NCBI RefSeq assembly: GCF_018320785.1
Contig: NC_054867.1
Coordinates: forward strand, 35,405,855-35,469,854
Length of the DNA stretch: 64,000 nucleotides
Origin: Cheilinus undulatus
Taxonomy: Eukaryota > Chordata > Actinopteri > Labriformes > Labridae
Direction of reading: 5' to 3'
A program made the translations under genes and the position numbers. Shown here piece after piece: positions 46,925 to 59,009 of this stretch (the first letter of the stretch is position 1; each line of letters begins with the position of its first letter). Under the pieces are notes generated by a model, which was not told the DNA's origin, did not search any database, and saw only the letters and a program-made list of their open reading frames with translations.

Positions 46925-48480
46925 GGCCTCAAATCCCTGAGTGTGGCCTCACAGGCAGCAGTCACGTTTCGTACTCAGGTTTATGTTGAGTGACAGCCTA
47001 GGAAATTAGCCTACAGCCATGTAGGCACAAACCTGCTTACTCTGTCCTTACTGAATCTTCGAAATACGTTCACTTGAGTAAGAGGAAGAACTGCTAGAAA
47101 TGACCGAACACCTGTAGCTCTTGGCCAAAGCTAACCGGAATAACCCCATGGACTTAGAGACTCTATGGCGTAACAGGACAGCAGGAAGGGGAACAGCATA
47201 AAAACTATCTACAGGTTTATCTGGGCAAAGTGAGTAGTATAATATTTGTTATTCAGTGTTGAAAATAACTCATAAAGTTATATTTATTCATCATTTTGGG
47301 TAGCTTTCTAGGCAGGTTTTTATTTTAGGCACTGTTAGCATACTGTAGGCGTATTTCAGGAAGGCCTACTTGTGATTAATGCAGCTTTGTACTTCCACAC
47401 CACTGACAGGGGCGTAACTAGGATTTCTGGATTTCACAAGATATTTTATTATATCCCCACCACCACAGCTAAACTGACCTTGTACAGTTACTTAAAGATT
47501 TTTACACCACACATGTGACACAAATAATGGCTTTAAAGAACTTCAACAGTTGTGTTTAAAGGGATATTTAGTTATTCCTAAATTGGGTTGTATAAGGTCA
47601 GTGCAGGGTATACGTGGGTATACGGAGTATACACACTTATTTTTTGTAACATGGAGTATACCCACTTTAAAATGAGGAGTATACCCACTTCTAAAGAGTT
47701 TATAAATTAAGAGTAGCCTACATCACTGTACATACTTGGCAATGGTAGTGGCATTAGCCTCCAGTGATTTCAATGAATTGCTCCTTTAAAAAGGACAAGC
47801 TTGCAGAAGCTAGGCTATACAGCGTAGCACATGGTGTCTCTGAGTAATTAAGTTCTATTTTGTAATGTCAGCTTTTGCTAGATGGCCTCAGCATATCTGA
47901 GCTGCTGTTCAACTCTGCTGGCTTCATTGGAGGAAACAGCAAGCAACTAATCTAAAACTAGTTATTTCAACTCAGATTTCCACTTCAACAGCTGATGCAA
48001 CATTTTCATAAAGTGAACATATCTTACTAACCATAGCTTGTCTAGTTATCAGCGATTAGAACAATAAGCCTGAAGCCTGCAGACACAAATTTGTTCAGAT
48101 ATGCTGAGGCGGAAGCACATGTAGCCACTAGCCAAAGCTTGCATTGCAAAATAGTGCCAAACACCAAGGCTTTCTGGGTGAAAAGTGAAACGTTTAAAAA
48201 ATTTTATGGGTTTTTTTTGCCCACTTTTCCTTAAACTTGATAAATTACACGACAAACTATACCCGCTTGCTGCCTAGCTTATCAAGCTTGTCCTGCTTGA
48301 AGGGGCAGTACTCACTGAAATGACTGAAGGCTAATGCCGCTACTATCGGCAAGTACCTTATACAACCCAGCTTGAGAAATATCCCTTTAAGTACTATCTT
48401 TGAAAACACACCCAAGCCCCCTCCTGTATTTCTCCCCTACAACACCATTAGCATCACAAAAATGGCAGGAATCAGCATGT
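46925..48480. other. Interval between odad1 promoter and tas1r3 3' end; short GTATACCCACTT repeats
   Basis: No gene is visible. Between 47605 and 47695 GTATAC occurs five times, twice as GTATACCCACTT, and the same 12-mer recurs near 50879. The remainder is unremarkable. Confidence 0.5.
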
Positions 48481-48487
48481 TGTAGAC

Positions 48488-48493
48488 TTTATT
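48488..48493 (-). terminator. Candidate tas1r3 poly(A) signal
   Basis: AATAAA on the minus strand (plus-strand TTTATT), about 260 bp beyond the stop. A second AATAAA (48754-48759) overlaps the stop codon itself and is less likely to be the main signal. Confidence 0.4.
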
Positions 48494-48754
48494 ATGATTA
48501 TAATACATTGTGCGTTTCTGTGATGTTTCTATACAGTGAACACAACTAGCCTGTGCATATTGTTTATGATTACATATCACATTATAGATAGACCAGGCTG
48601 CTGTAGTCTAAAGTACAATATGAAGTGTTACATAAACCGTAGGAAAAAGTTAATACAAAATTTACAAAGATAAACATGCAAATGCTAATTTTACACAAAT
48701 GGTAGGACAACGTCTAAAGCTTTCATGCATTCATCCTTGAAACTTCTCTTCAGT

Positions 48755-51700
48755 TTATTGCTCAGGAGCTGGTTCTGGCTGTGGTTCTTCCTGTGGTGGT
48801 GATGGAGGAACTCCCTCTAAAAAGGTACAGAAGTGGTCTTCTACATTGAGATCAGGTTTTCTTAGAAGCAAATAGCATTTTGGGAAGAAGTAGGCTGCCA
48901 CCAGTCCAAAGTTGCTTGCCAGAGTGAAAGACACATGCACGACAGATTTACTCTTGACATTCAAGCCTATATATATGGGAATGAAGGTCACCCAAAACAC
49001 ACAGTAGATCAGGGAAGAAAACGTTATGTCTCTGGCCAGGTTATACTGATGAGGAGGCTTCGCTGCCATGAAGGTGCACATAAATGATGCAAGGCACATT
49101 GCACAGTTGTAACCTTGCATTAAGGCAAACCCTTCCAAGGGTTTCACTGGACATGCCAGAAATTTTCTAACAAAGTTGATTGTCATATTTGCCCGATATT
49201 CTGACAGGGTGGGCCCAGCCTGGACAAACCAGCCAATGATACCTGCCTCCACAGCACAGCAGGCCAGCAAAAACAACCAGCTTCCAGGACCCCGGATTAC
49301 ATGCAGGTGAGATGCAGCCATCTCTGGGAACTCTGACACGTAGACGATCTATTTGAAGAGAAGAGTGAATACAACATACTTTATTTATTATGTCCCATTG
49401 ATAAGCATATCACATACAGGAAATGACGTTCTAAATATTGACACTATATTTAGTGTAACGGCTCAAAACAAGTGAGATATTGCCTTCACATAAGAAACAT
49501 TACCTGATCTGAACAAAATGTTCTATAAAGTACAGTAACAGTTATAATTTTAATTTTTCACCTGTAGTGAGATGTACATGATGATGGAGAGGGCGACTGT
49601 CTGGAAAATGCAGGTGAGGGGCAGCTGAAGACGACAAACCACATCATCTGGCTGCCCAAAGAAGAGCAACAGACAAAGGCAAGCTCCCATCAGGCTTACC
49701 AGAGCTACAAAAACCTGGGTCCCCCCTGCAGCTTTTACCATCAGGGTCCCCCGGTGTTTCAGGAATACTACTCCCACTGACCCAAGACATACAAGCAGCA
49801 GAACCCCAACCAGCATCATCACCAGACCCTCAGTGGAGTCCCAGGACAAAACGTCAAAGGTGGGTAGAGTGCAGTTAGTGCTGCGGACCAGAGACCACTG
49901 ACCCTTTGGGCACTTGGTACACTGGATGTCCACTATATGATTGAAAACACAGGGAGGCAATGTTAACAATCAACTATTATGTACCTGATGTATTGTTTGT
50001 TTGTATCACCACTGATCCTCCTCCTACCAGTACACTCAAATCCATCCTCAGCTAGAATAAATTACTGTAAGACAGATAAATTACACTTTGTTTCACAGGA
50101 AAGTAAATTAGAGTACAGCATAGATCAGAATTTCTCCCCTGATATTGTGTGACACTTTGAATAAGAATCCATGGCAAGCATTAAGTCAGTCAATTAATAA
50201 TATTGGCTCAATTATTGTTTTGATAGGTTCTTATATGTTTTTTGTAAAATATATATTTCTGGGCTTTTTTATGCCTTCATTTAGAGAGAGGGAAGAGAAG
50301 GGTAGAGCTTAAACTATATACATGTAATAAGAGCAGTTGTTTTATTAAATCAATGCAGATATTTTACTGTGGAAGTACTGAATATTCTATAAGAAATGAG
50401 AAAATCTTTTAAAGAAAGTTACAACTAGTTAATCAGTTGACAACAACAATAACAATAGATTAAAAGGTGCATATGCTTCTTTACTGTCTCAGTGGAAATA
50501 GGTGTAGATCAATCTCCTAAGAGATATTGCTATCTAAATTTTAAGCAATTTCTAATCACCCAAATCTATCTAACGAAAATGTTGCAGTCTGGAACCCAAA
50601 TTGAATAAAACATTCTGAACAAATGGACAGGACAAAACAAACATGTTTAGAAAGCACATCATTACAGGACATGCATGCATGGATCTTTTTAAACTCCATT
50701 TCCCTGAGCCAGCTTGGAAATTTGGGGATTTCACAATGAGTTTTCCCATTATCTTGGGAAAAGCAGCTTTGTTACCCAAAGAAAAGGAGAAAAATTATTT
50801 AAAATCTTGAGAAAAGTACTGAAATTTACCCATCATCATCATCATAGGAAAACCTTAAATACACATGTATGAGTTTACTGTATACCCACTTATGGCTTCC
50901 ATACAGAGACTTTTTGCCACATTTTTTTTCTGGCACATATTTGTGACCCACTTTTGGGTCCTGATCCACCAATTGAGAATCACTGGCTTAGATAAAATTG
51001 CAAAATGAACATCATAACTAATATATGATAAGTGAGAGAAAAAAAGTGTTTTCTGCAACCACATTACCCTCTTTTGCCTGGTAGGTGCCGGGCTGACAGT
51101 CGATGCAATCAAAACAGCAGGAATGAAATCCTTTGACTCTGCGGACTTGTCCGCTCTCACATGCTGCTGAACAGGTGGACTCAGGAACCTGCAAAAGTTG
51201 TAGTGTCACATTAACAGAACCAAAATGTTATTCTCCAGGATCCCAAATTGAGTCATATTTAGTAGTAATGGAAAAATGATACCACTAATAAAATATTAAG
51301 GGTGAAATATTAGTTTACCTGTGAGTTTGGGGTGTGCCACGTGAAAAGTGACTTGTTGATTGAAAGTGTTATGTAAAAGTTTCCAACTGTCTCATAATCC
51401 CAAACAGAGTCATTCCAGACCCACTGGATAACATTGTAACCGATGTTTGGGTTGCCATTACTGTCAAAGACCAGATTTGTGCCTTTTACTTCTACAGATG
51501 TATTCTTTAAAACCTTCAACAGCTGTAGAAGAAAATATCAGTTTTTTAAGTATCATAAGAACTCAGTTGAAATAGTATATTAAAGATGGAAAAGTTTGAA
51601 TATAATAATCACCTTCCATGGATAGATTTTGGTTTCTGACCCCTTGTTGCAGGTAGTTGCATTGCATCCCAACATGTTGTGCAGTGCCTGTGCTGCACTG

Positions 51701-54700
51701 TAGATGGCAGCATACACCCCGAAAGCTGACCTCTTCACTACAGGATCCTCCACCAGGCTGGTGTTAGCAGCTGTCATGCTCCAGCATTGTGGGCAGGGAT
51801 TGTCAGGATTGCCATACTTTGGAGGTGGCGTTGAAAGTGGGGTATTTGCCCTCTCTTTGCTCAGTTTGGTGAGGAGCTCCTTTGTGTAAGGGGTCAGCAG
51901 ATCAAGAGTTTGAGTGTTGTCGGTGAAACCAATGATTGTGCCGACAGATTGAATGTTTGGAAGACCAATGAGAAGATAATGGATCGCCCAACTAGTGCTG
52001 GCGATCCACACACCTTTCATTTTCCTCCGAATTATCTGTAAATATACATAAGGTTATTCACCCTGAATACTGTAAGATCAATAAAATCTACTGCACTGTA
52101 ACTATTTGCGTTACTAACCTCTTCAAAAAAGACCTTAGCTGGATCTGGGAGTGAAAACAGCACCACTACTTTGACTTTGGCTGCTTCAATGTTATCAATG
52201 ATGGTTTTGACTGCTGCTTCAGGGGCAGTGTAGACAGGAATCAGGGCCTGATAGGCCACACATACAGACTTATTTTCTGTTATTTTTGAGAATTCCTGCA
52301 CACCTCCTTGTCCGTATTCCTCCTCACTGCCCACGATGGCCACCCAATTCCAATCAAACTCATTCAGCAGGAGTGCAATAGCCTCCACCTGCCATTTGTC
52401 ACTGGGCACGGTGCGAAAGAAGGACGGGTAGAGGAGCTTGTTGCTGAATTTGTCGCTGGTGGCACCATAGCTAATCTGCAGGGCAAACGGTCACACCATT
52501 GACTTGTCGACAATTTTTGATAAAGAAATCCATGTTTATTTACTGAGTCTTAAATATGGTTGGCATGCTCAATATAGACTGCAGGTGGTTTTTAATAATC
52601 ACACTTTAAAAGATTAAGAGGCTAAAGCAGTTAACAAATGACAAAAACGACAATTCAGACTTTAATGCAGCAAAAGTACTTTGCTAAAACTCAAATCCAA
52701 GCAAGTGTATTTGTCTAACTCCAAGTCAAAAAATATCTCATTGCATTTAATAGAAGCCACATTGACTGGAGAAGTCAAGATAAGCACCTTATTTTAATAT
52801 TTACAAGCAAAAACTAAGGTGTAAATTCCAGAGATTTACAGATTTTAACAGCTAGGGCTGATATTGATGCCAGTGTTTTTTTATTACGTATTTTGGCGCA
52901 ACACTCCCACAATGCTGATATTTTCTCTCATTTTAACTTCTAATAGATTATGGGAAAAACCTCAGCACTGATGATAAATGATTTTGAGATCAAAAAAGCT
53001 CAAAATGATAAGTTTAAAGGCTCAAAATCTGAAAAAAAGTCAAATTTATGAGTTCAAAAGGTCAAAACATAAAATTGAAATAAAAAGTAATGTTTTTAAA
53101 AGGCAAATATAGGAGATTAAATCCTAAATCATGAGGTTTAAAGGTCAAAATATGAGTTAAAAGTCAAAATTTTGAATCTGAAAGGTCAAAATATAAAAAA
53201 AATGTAAAAATCATAAGTTTAAGTCATAATTGTGAGATGAAAAATCGAAAATATAAGATAAGATGAAAACACAAATAATTTATTTTCCAACATTGCTGAC
53301 TTTTATCTAATTATTTTCACTCTTTTTCAAGCTTTTTAAACCTAACATAGATATTTTAAATCACCAAGGTTAAGTTTACATTCTTATACTGGAGGAAATC
53401 TGCAGATCCTACCGGTGGGCCAGTTATAATAAAAATATGATATGATCTTGCATTCTGGGTATAACTACCACAGGATGGATTTGGCCCCTGGGCCTAGAGT
53501 CTGACACCCCTGAGTTAAAGTATAGATAATGTCCTAACTAATATGCAAATTCTTGTTTTGATAAACTTAACAATTACATTTGCATTAAGGCAACTCAGAC
53601 TGTATTTTTTCTTCTTTTGAAACAAGGTTTCTCTACATATATCAGGGAAATATGTCTTATAAATCGGTCTTTGCCCAGAAACACCTATTGCTCTTTTAGT
53701 CTCTTAAAAGGCATTCAGACCACTGAGGTCCCCTGGGACAGGTTTACTCATTGTTCCCAGAATCAGAACCAAGCAGGGCAAGCCGCACATGCTCCTCACC
53801 TAAGGATTCAACTAGCAGAAAACCTTTATAAATCTTTTAGCTCTTTTAAAACAGATACTAAAACATTTTTCTTCACTACTGCATATCTATAGGTTTAATC
53901 TCCTCTTATCTTCTTTTAAACTACTCTTTTATCTGGTTAATACTTATTTTTTAATTGACATAATCTTCTTTGTAGGTTCCCCTTTTCTTGGCTATCTTCA
54001 TGAAATTTAGTCATTATTTTATCATCATAATTCAATTCGTATTCTCATTTTTGAAGATGTGAGTTTATTCTAACGTCTTGTTTTTGCTAATTGTAATTTT
54101 TTGATTCTCTTGATGTAGTAAATGCCTTGTTTTTGGCTCAGTAAAGCACTTTGAATTGCTCCATGATTGGAAAAGGTTTGATAGATTGTAAATTGTGGCT
54201 TGGAATTAGACAAAAGCCCTGTATAAACAGACGTTTTCATAACCAAACCTGCGGCATCAGGAAGAATCCCAGCAGCTTTCCGATGACTGACACCATCTCT
54301 GAGCTATAAGGGCCGATCACAACTGATATGCTGGTCTCATAGTCGGTGTAATTACACTCCACAGAAAGCGCGTTAGTCGACTTTTTAGTGAGGAAAGACA
54401 GAGTTGGTTTCACGATGACGGCAGATTGTCTGCATGTGTCGTAGATTTTATACCCCAGCTTGAAGCCAGGGAGCAGAATTTGATGTGCGTTGATCTCATC
54501 CACTGCGTACTTCATTACCAGAGCAAGGCCCAGTCCAAAATTATTCACACTGAGTAATAAGCAGAGAATCATGGGAGATGCCTTGTTTGGCAAACATTCT
54601 GACACAGGGTCCTACAACTATGAAGGCAAAAACACATTTTTCATTACCTTTCACAGCTGACGTTGTCAGGCTCCCTTCTCTGGGTCAGATTGCTGGTGAG

Positions 54701-54850
54701 ATCATTTAGCTGGAAAAGCCCCCCAAGCATGATGTCCCCAGATAAATCGAAGAGATTAGTTGATATGTTGTTGAACCACTCAGGGGAAGTCACACAATAA
54801 CTCAGTCTGAACATCGAGCATAACAACAGCAGAGCAGAGTGTGCAGTCAT
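48755..54850 (-). CDS. tas1r3: Tas1r3, taste receptor type 1 member 3 (class C GPCR); 8 coding exons, 857 aa
   Basis: This is the shared subunit of the T1R heterodimers (umami/sweet in mammals; mainly amino acids in fish) on taste-cell membranes. Minus-strand exons are 54850-54648, 54549-54249, 52475-52119, 52035-51613, 51522-51319, 51188-51068, 49932-49562 and 49348-48755; all are GT-AG and in phase, stop TAA. Order: signal peptide (1-19), Venus-flytrap domain (about 20-496) with FFLMPQISYGA, FFRTVPSDKWQ and WVAIVGSEEEYG; cysteine-rich domain from 497 (SGQVRRVKGFHSCCFDC); seven helices, with HQYNLARDITFSSLIYC and PKCYLLLRKPDLN; proline/glutamate tail. GQVRRVKGFHSCC and YNRAR-type words match mammalian T1R3 specifically. 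The start ATG at 54850 is preferred over a GTG upstream. Two introns (52036-52118 and 49349-49561) break exons that are single in the usual six-exon T1R plan. Confidence 0.95.
50915..50990. repeat. hAT-type terminal remnant in tas1r3 intron
   Basis: GACCCACTTTTGGGTCCTGATCCACCAATTGAGAATCACTGG belongs to the same family as 42140-42235. It lies in the intron between the cysteine-rich and transmembrane exons. Confidence 0.5.
52970..53270. repeat. Degenerate tandem repeat with AAGTCAAAATATGAGnTTAAA-type unit
   Basis: Words such as CTCAAAAT, GGTCAAAATATGAG, AAGTCAAAATTTTGA and GGTCAAAATATAAAA recur about every 20-30 bp on the purine-rich strand in tas1r3 intron 2. Confidence 0.65.
53460..53512. 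repeat. hAT-type terminal remnant (CAGGGGTGTCAnACTC inverse)
   Basis: GGCCCCTGGGCCTAGAGTCTGACACCCCTG is the inverse of a common fish and mammal hAT end. No partner end was found. Confidence 0.5.
53690..54165 (+). mobile_element. 3' fragment of a LINE in tas1r3 intron 2
   Basis: Plus-strand frames give TTEVPWDRFTH, NQNQAGQAAHAP and LYKSFSSFKTDTKTFFF, a decayed version of the C-terminal end of non-LTR reverse transcriptase proteins (typically ...VPR-RTK-G...SLTSFKSLLKTHLF). It is followed by a TCAGTAAAGCACTTTGAATTG 3' tail. The insertion is opposite to tas1r3. The clade is unresolved (CR1/L2/Rex-like). Confidence 0.6.
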
Positions 54851-54899
54851 GATGCTGAGAAGCTGCACATGGAAGGCGGATTAAAAAGAGCGCTGTGCA

Positions 54900-56030
54900 T
54901 AAGTGTCAGGACAAAAGGAAAAAATTTTTGCATGCAAAATTACCCAAAGTGAGTTGGTGTTAGGGGCCCCTCCTCTCCCTGGCCACCTGAATGTGTAATA
55001 CCAAGTAACTGCAAATCATGTGAAATTACCCTTATAATGTTGACCTATATTTACATTTATGGTCAGAAAAGCTAGATCTTCACTAAGGTTGTGATTAGGA
55101 CTAAACTGAAAGCACCTTTAAAGGAGCTGTGATGACAGCATCTCATTTGATGGCATGTTGGGTGAAAATGAAAACTCTCTTTGCACCTTGAGTGAGTGTG
55201 TTTTAGTTTTGGTGTGTGTGTGTGTGGTGTGTGTTTCACACAGGTTGGGTTTGCCTTTCCGGAGCATTTTCCTGACATTTGCTTGTGGTTTGCTCTTTGA
55301 TTCTCTTTGGTGCAACTTTCTGTGAGGACATGAGCACATAAGCAGTTTGAAGTCATGTTTGCCTGCTTATGCTGGGTTATTATAACAGTTAAACCTCTTA
55401 TTTATCTCTTTGCAAATGCTACTTTTTCTGTGGGTGACTGTTGTGTCTTTCAAGTTTAAAAAACTCTAAACTACCTTCAACCTGTTTGCTGAATTAAAAA
55501 CAGGAGTGTAGAGCTAGATACTGCTAATGTTAATAACATCATCTATGTTCTGGGTATGCTATCTTTTAATTGAATGTTTTCTTAGTCTTTTTGTAATGTT
55601 TTGCTTTCACCTCAGTATTAGTTTGCATGTAAATTTGCATGCAAAACCACCCCTGGCTATTTGTCGTCCATACAAGCTAATTGACATATTTCCTCCCAAG
55701 ATATTTGCATAACCCTACTGTAAACACATGCACTTTTATATTAAAAAAACAGACAAGCCTCGATATGTGTGTTTATGATGCAACTTTTGTTGCCATTACA
55801 GGGTTAGGCTACTCATTTGTAAAGTTCTTGTTCACTGATTAAGGTTTTAGTATCTCTTAAGCACCAACTATCAAAAGTATAGATTTATTGCTACAGTTAT
55901 AAAAAATAATGGTAAAAAACCCAAAAAGCTATTTAACCCACTGATATGAAGGTTTATAAATCATGGGCAAACACAGGAGTGCAGAAAATGATTTCAAAAA
56001 TGAAAACACAATTTTATATTAAATTAAAGT
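54900..56030. other. Upstream of tas1r3, nothing recognised beyond a short GT-rich tract
   Basis: A (GT)-rich stretch lies at about 55210-55232. No open frame with family resemblance was found. Confidence 0.5.
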
Positions 56031-56039
56031 CAGGCCAAC

Positions 56040-56850
56040 CCACAGAATCAGCTAGACCCCTGAAAAACCCAGGGAATGGGCCCTCTCCAGTTGTGATTTA
56101 TTGATGATATAAATGCATGTGTGCTAGATTTTGGTGCTTGCATCCTGGCAAACAGATACCACATTTTGGAGCTGAGTGTATCAGACAATTATTGGGTTCT
56201 AATTTAATTATTTATTCATGCTACTTTTCAACCTGTTTTGCCCATTTTTGCTGTTTCTTTTTTAACATTCTTAACTAATTTTTGCCACTTTTGACCAATT
56301 CTGCCAATTGTTATTGCCCTATTAACTTCATTTAGCAGCATTTTGCCCATTTTGCCACTTCTTTTTTCCTCTTTTTACCCATTTTTGCCACGTTTTGCCA
56401 CTTTTATCCAGTTTCAGCCATTTTTCAGCCTTTTTAAACCACTTTTAATCAATTTTTACAGCTTTTTGCCCTTTTTTGCTGCTTCTTTTTTTCACTTTCA
56501 AGCCATTTTTTGAATGTTTTTGCAGCTTTTTAAAAATGCATTTAGTACATTTTATCCATTTTTTTTGCCCATTTGGCCACTCCTTACCAATTCTTGCCAT
56601 GTTTTTACCACTTTTACCCCCAAATGTGCTGCTTTTCATTCTTTTTAATCACTTTTATCCATTTTTGCAGCTTTTTGCCCATTTGTGCCACTACTTTTTT
56701 AATTTAGTTTTTTTTTTTTTTGGCACTCTGCAATCATTTTTGCCACTTTTAACCATTTCGTGCTGCTTTTCCTCATTGTAAGCAAAATCTTTTTGCCCTT
56801 TATAACAATTTTTGCCACTTTTTATCCATTTTTGCCTCTTTTGACCACGC
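56040..56850. repeat. Dispersed repeat: conserved head plus a TTTTGCCAC-type T-rich array (copy 2)
   Basis: The head at about 56050-56130 (GACCCCTGAAAAACCCAGGGA, GGGCCCTCTCCAGTTGTGATTT) matches 4560-4615 in the same orientation. It is followed by about 650 bp of TTTTGCCACTTTTAACC, CCATTTTTGCC and AGCTTTTTGCCC motifs. Open frames here are compositional artefacts of the T-rich strand. Confidence 0.75.
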
Positions 56851-57179
56851 TTTTCAAAATTATTCAAATATTTTCCAAAAAATTGGCCTCAGTTTCTTCT
56901 ACCTTACTTTCTGATATCCTGAAATTTGTGCACATCATGGCTTAGCTATGAAGTATGAAAGAACTTTCTTTATCATTTATATCAGTATGCCCATCCACAT
57001 TGTTATCATCACCAATAAAAAAATAATTCTGTTTGAAGAAAATGAGTTTATATTTGTTAAAAGCCTATATTGTACCACAGCATAAATAAATGAAATCCAT
57101 TTGTTGTTGCTTTGATAAGAGTGGCTATTATTCAGGTTAGAAATAAATTATAGTTATCACAGCTTCACTTAGTGATTGA

Positions 57180-57265
57180 CCATCATTTTGCTGACCCCCA
57201 TGTGCCCCCATTTAGTGGGGCCCCAGAGAGCTCTCCCCTTTATCCCCTGTATGGGCGGCCTTGAT
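57180..57265. repeat. Possible hAT-type terminal remnant (GGGCGGCCTTG end)
   Basis: GTGGGGCCCC ... CTGTATGGGCGGCCTTG resembles the CAGGGCCGCCCATA... end of fish hAT repeats. Weak, by resemblance only. Confidence 0.3.
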
Positions 57266-59009
57266 GAAGTAAAGTTACTACTCCAGCAGCCAAACCTTCA
57301 TTCTGTCCCGTATCAGTCTTTGCAAACAGGAAATGTCTTAGTAGATACATGGCAAACCTGCTTTGGTTTACATTTACTTGAACCTTGTTGGAGAATGTAT
57401 CAGACACCAGGGAGGAATAATGAGTAAAACTAAGTGAATCATGTTTGTTGCACTCGCCACAAGCTCACGAATAATATGTCAGAACAACAGGCGGAAATTA
57501 AAGGGGGAAAGAAAAGGGAAACCTATATTACTGTTACTACAAGGAAGCGTTGACTTTATCTCTTTGATGTCTGCATACTCACTGTCATGCAAAGTCCAAG
57601 ACTGAATCAATGGATGTCCCCACATGGGCATCACCACAAGATTCTACTTTGATTAGTAAGTGAAGAATTAGTTGCTAAACCGGGTTGAGGAAGCTGCAGT
57701 GCGATGCAGTTGTCATGCGCAACCTGTTGACCTTTAGCATGCATGACTGCAGGTTCTTGTTACTATAAATGCCTTCACTTTTTTGCACTTGCATTAACCT
57801 CGTTTTCTTGTACTTATCTTTTCTTGCATACAAGCCAGATTTGTGGATGTATCAGGTACAGTAAGGGATTGTTCAGGGACATAAAGGAGGTATTCTGTCG
57901 CCTATCTTGTTAGTCATCTTGACGTAAGAAGCTCGATGATGAAACTCGTGTGTTTTTCTTCAGTACAGTCTGCCTGTTCATTCCACAGTTTGCTTTTCTA
58001 ACACAAGCTTCCATTCAAGGTTTCTCCTGTTTGTTTACAGTTAGACTCACTTTATTTGCACGAAAATGCAAGATTGCTTACATGTCTGTGACTGTATCTC
58101 GTGTGGGTTCATTTTCACTGCCCTGCTCTTAGACGCAGACGCTGGATTCAGATTAACATCATGTTTATGTTTGAGCAGCTTTCTTCTTCAAGCGTGAATT
58201 CACCTTTTGCCTTGTTTTGTTTGGCTGCTGTGGAAAGTTGTTACCGAGGATCTCTAATAGAGTCACGTGTACAAATATAATTTCCATTTATTGGCTTAAC
58301 CACAACACAGGAAATGCAGAAATCAAACCATACATTATGGGATTGAAAACTTAACTACTTTACAAAGAATCATACATGTATTTTTTGTAATTTGCCAAAA
58401 CTCTATAGATTTACGTAAGTATATATTGCTTGATTTAGAAATTCACATGCATTCACATTTTTTGTTACCTTTACCCTTGATGCCCCTCTCAGAAAAAAGG
58501 CAGTTTGTGTTGTAAACAATATATGTAAGACAAGGAGAATAATAAAACATAGCCCTTTTCTCATCAAATCACAACATCTGAATCAAATTTGCCACATTTT
58601 AATCACACCACTTTATAATTTATCATTTAACCCATAGAGGTTGTTGAGGCCATTTTACAGCATTTTTTTCTTGATTATTATGTATGTGTTGATGCTAACA
58701 ACATACATTTTGAAGAGTACTTTTTTTCAGAAGAATTGTATCATTTCAATATCAGAACCTGTAGCAAGTCAATAATAAGCTCTGTACACTCTTTGGTTAC
58801 ACTCAGGGTGTTCTTGGCCAAAAATGCCATATTTAATCCCAATGGGCTTAAAAAAAGCATGCATTTTTGCTTTATTATGTTTTGGCTCTGCAGTCCTTGT
58901 TTGAAATGTGCAGTTTTTCCTGTTTGTTATGTTTCCTGGTCCTGCATGGTTACTATAGTGAAAATTTCTTAAAATCTTAAAATTTTAAAATAATAAAGCA
59001 TAAAAATCT

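Noticed and set aside
54851-54868. GTG-initiated N-terminal extension of Tas1r3
   Set aside because: The ATG at 54850 gives a standard signal peptide; GTG initiation is not expected.
56476-56945. Plus-strand hydrophobic open frames that look like membrane proteins
   Set aside because: The Phe/Leu-rich translation results from the T-rich TTTTGCCAC repeat array.
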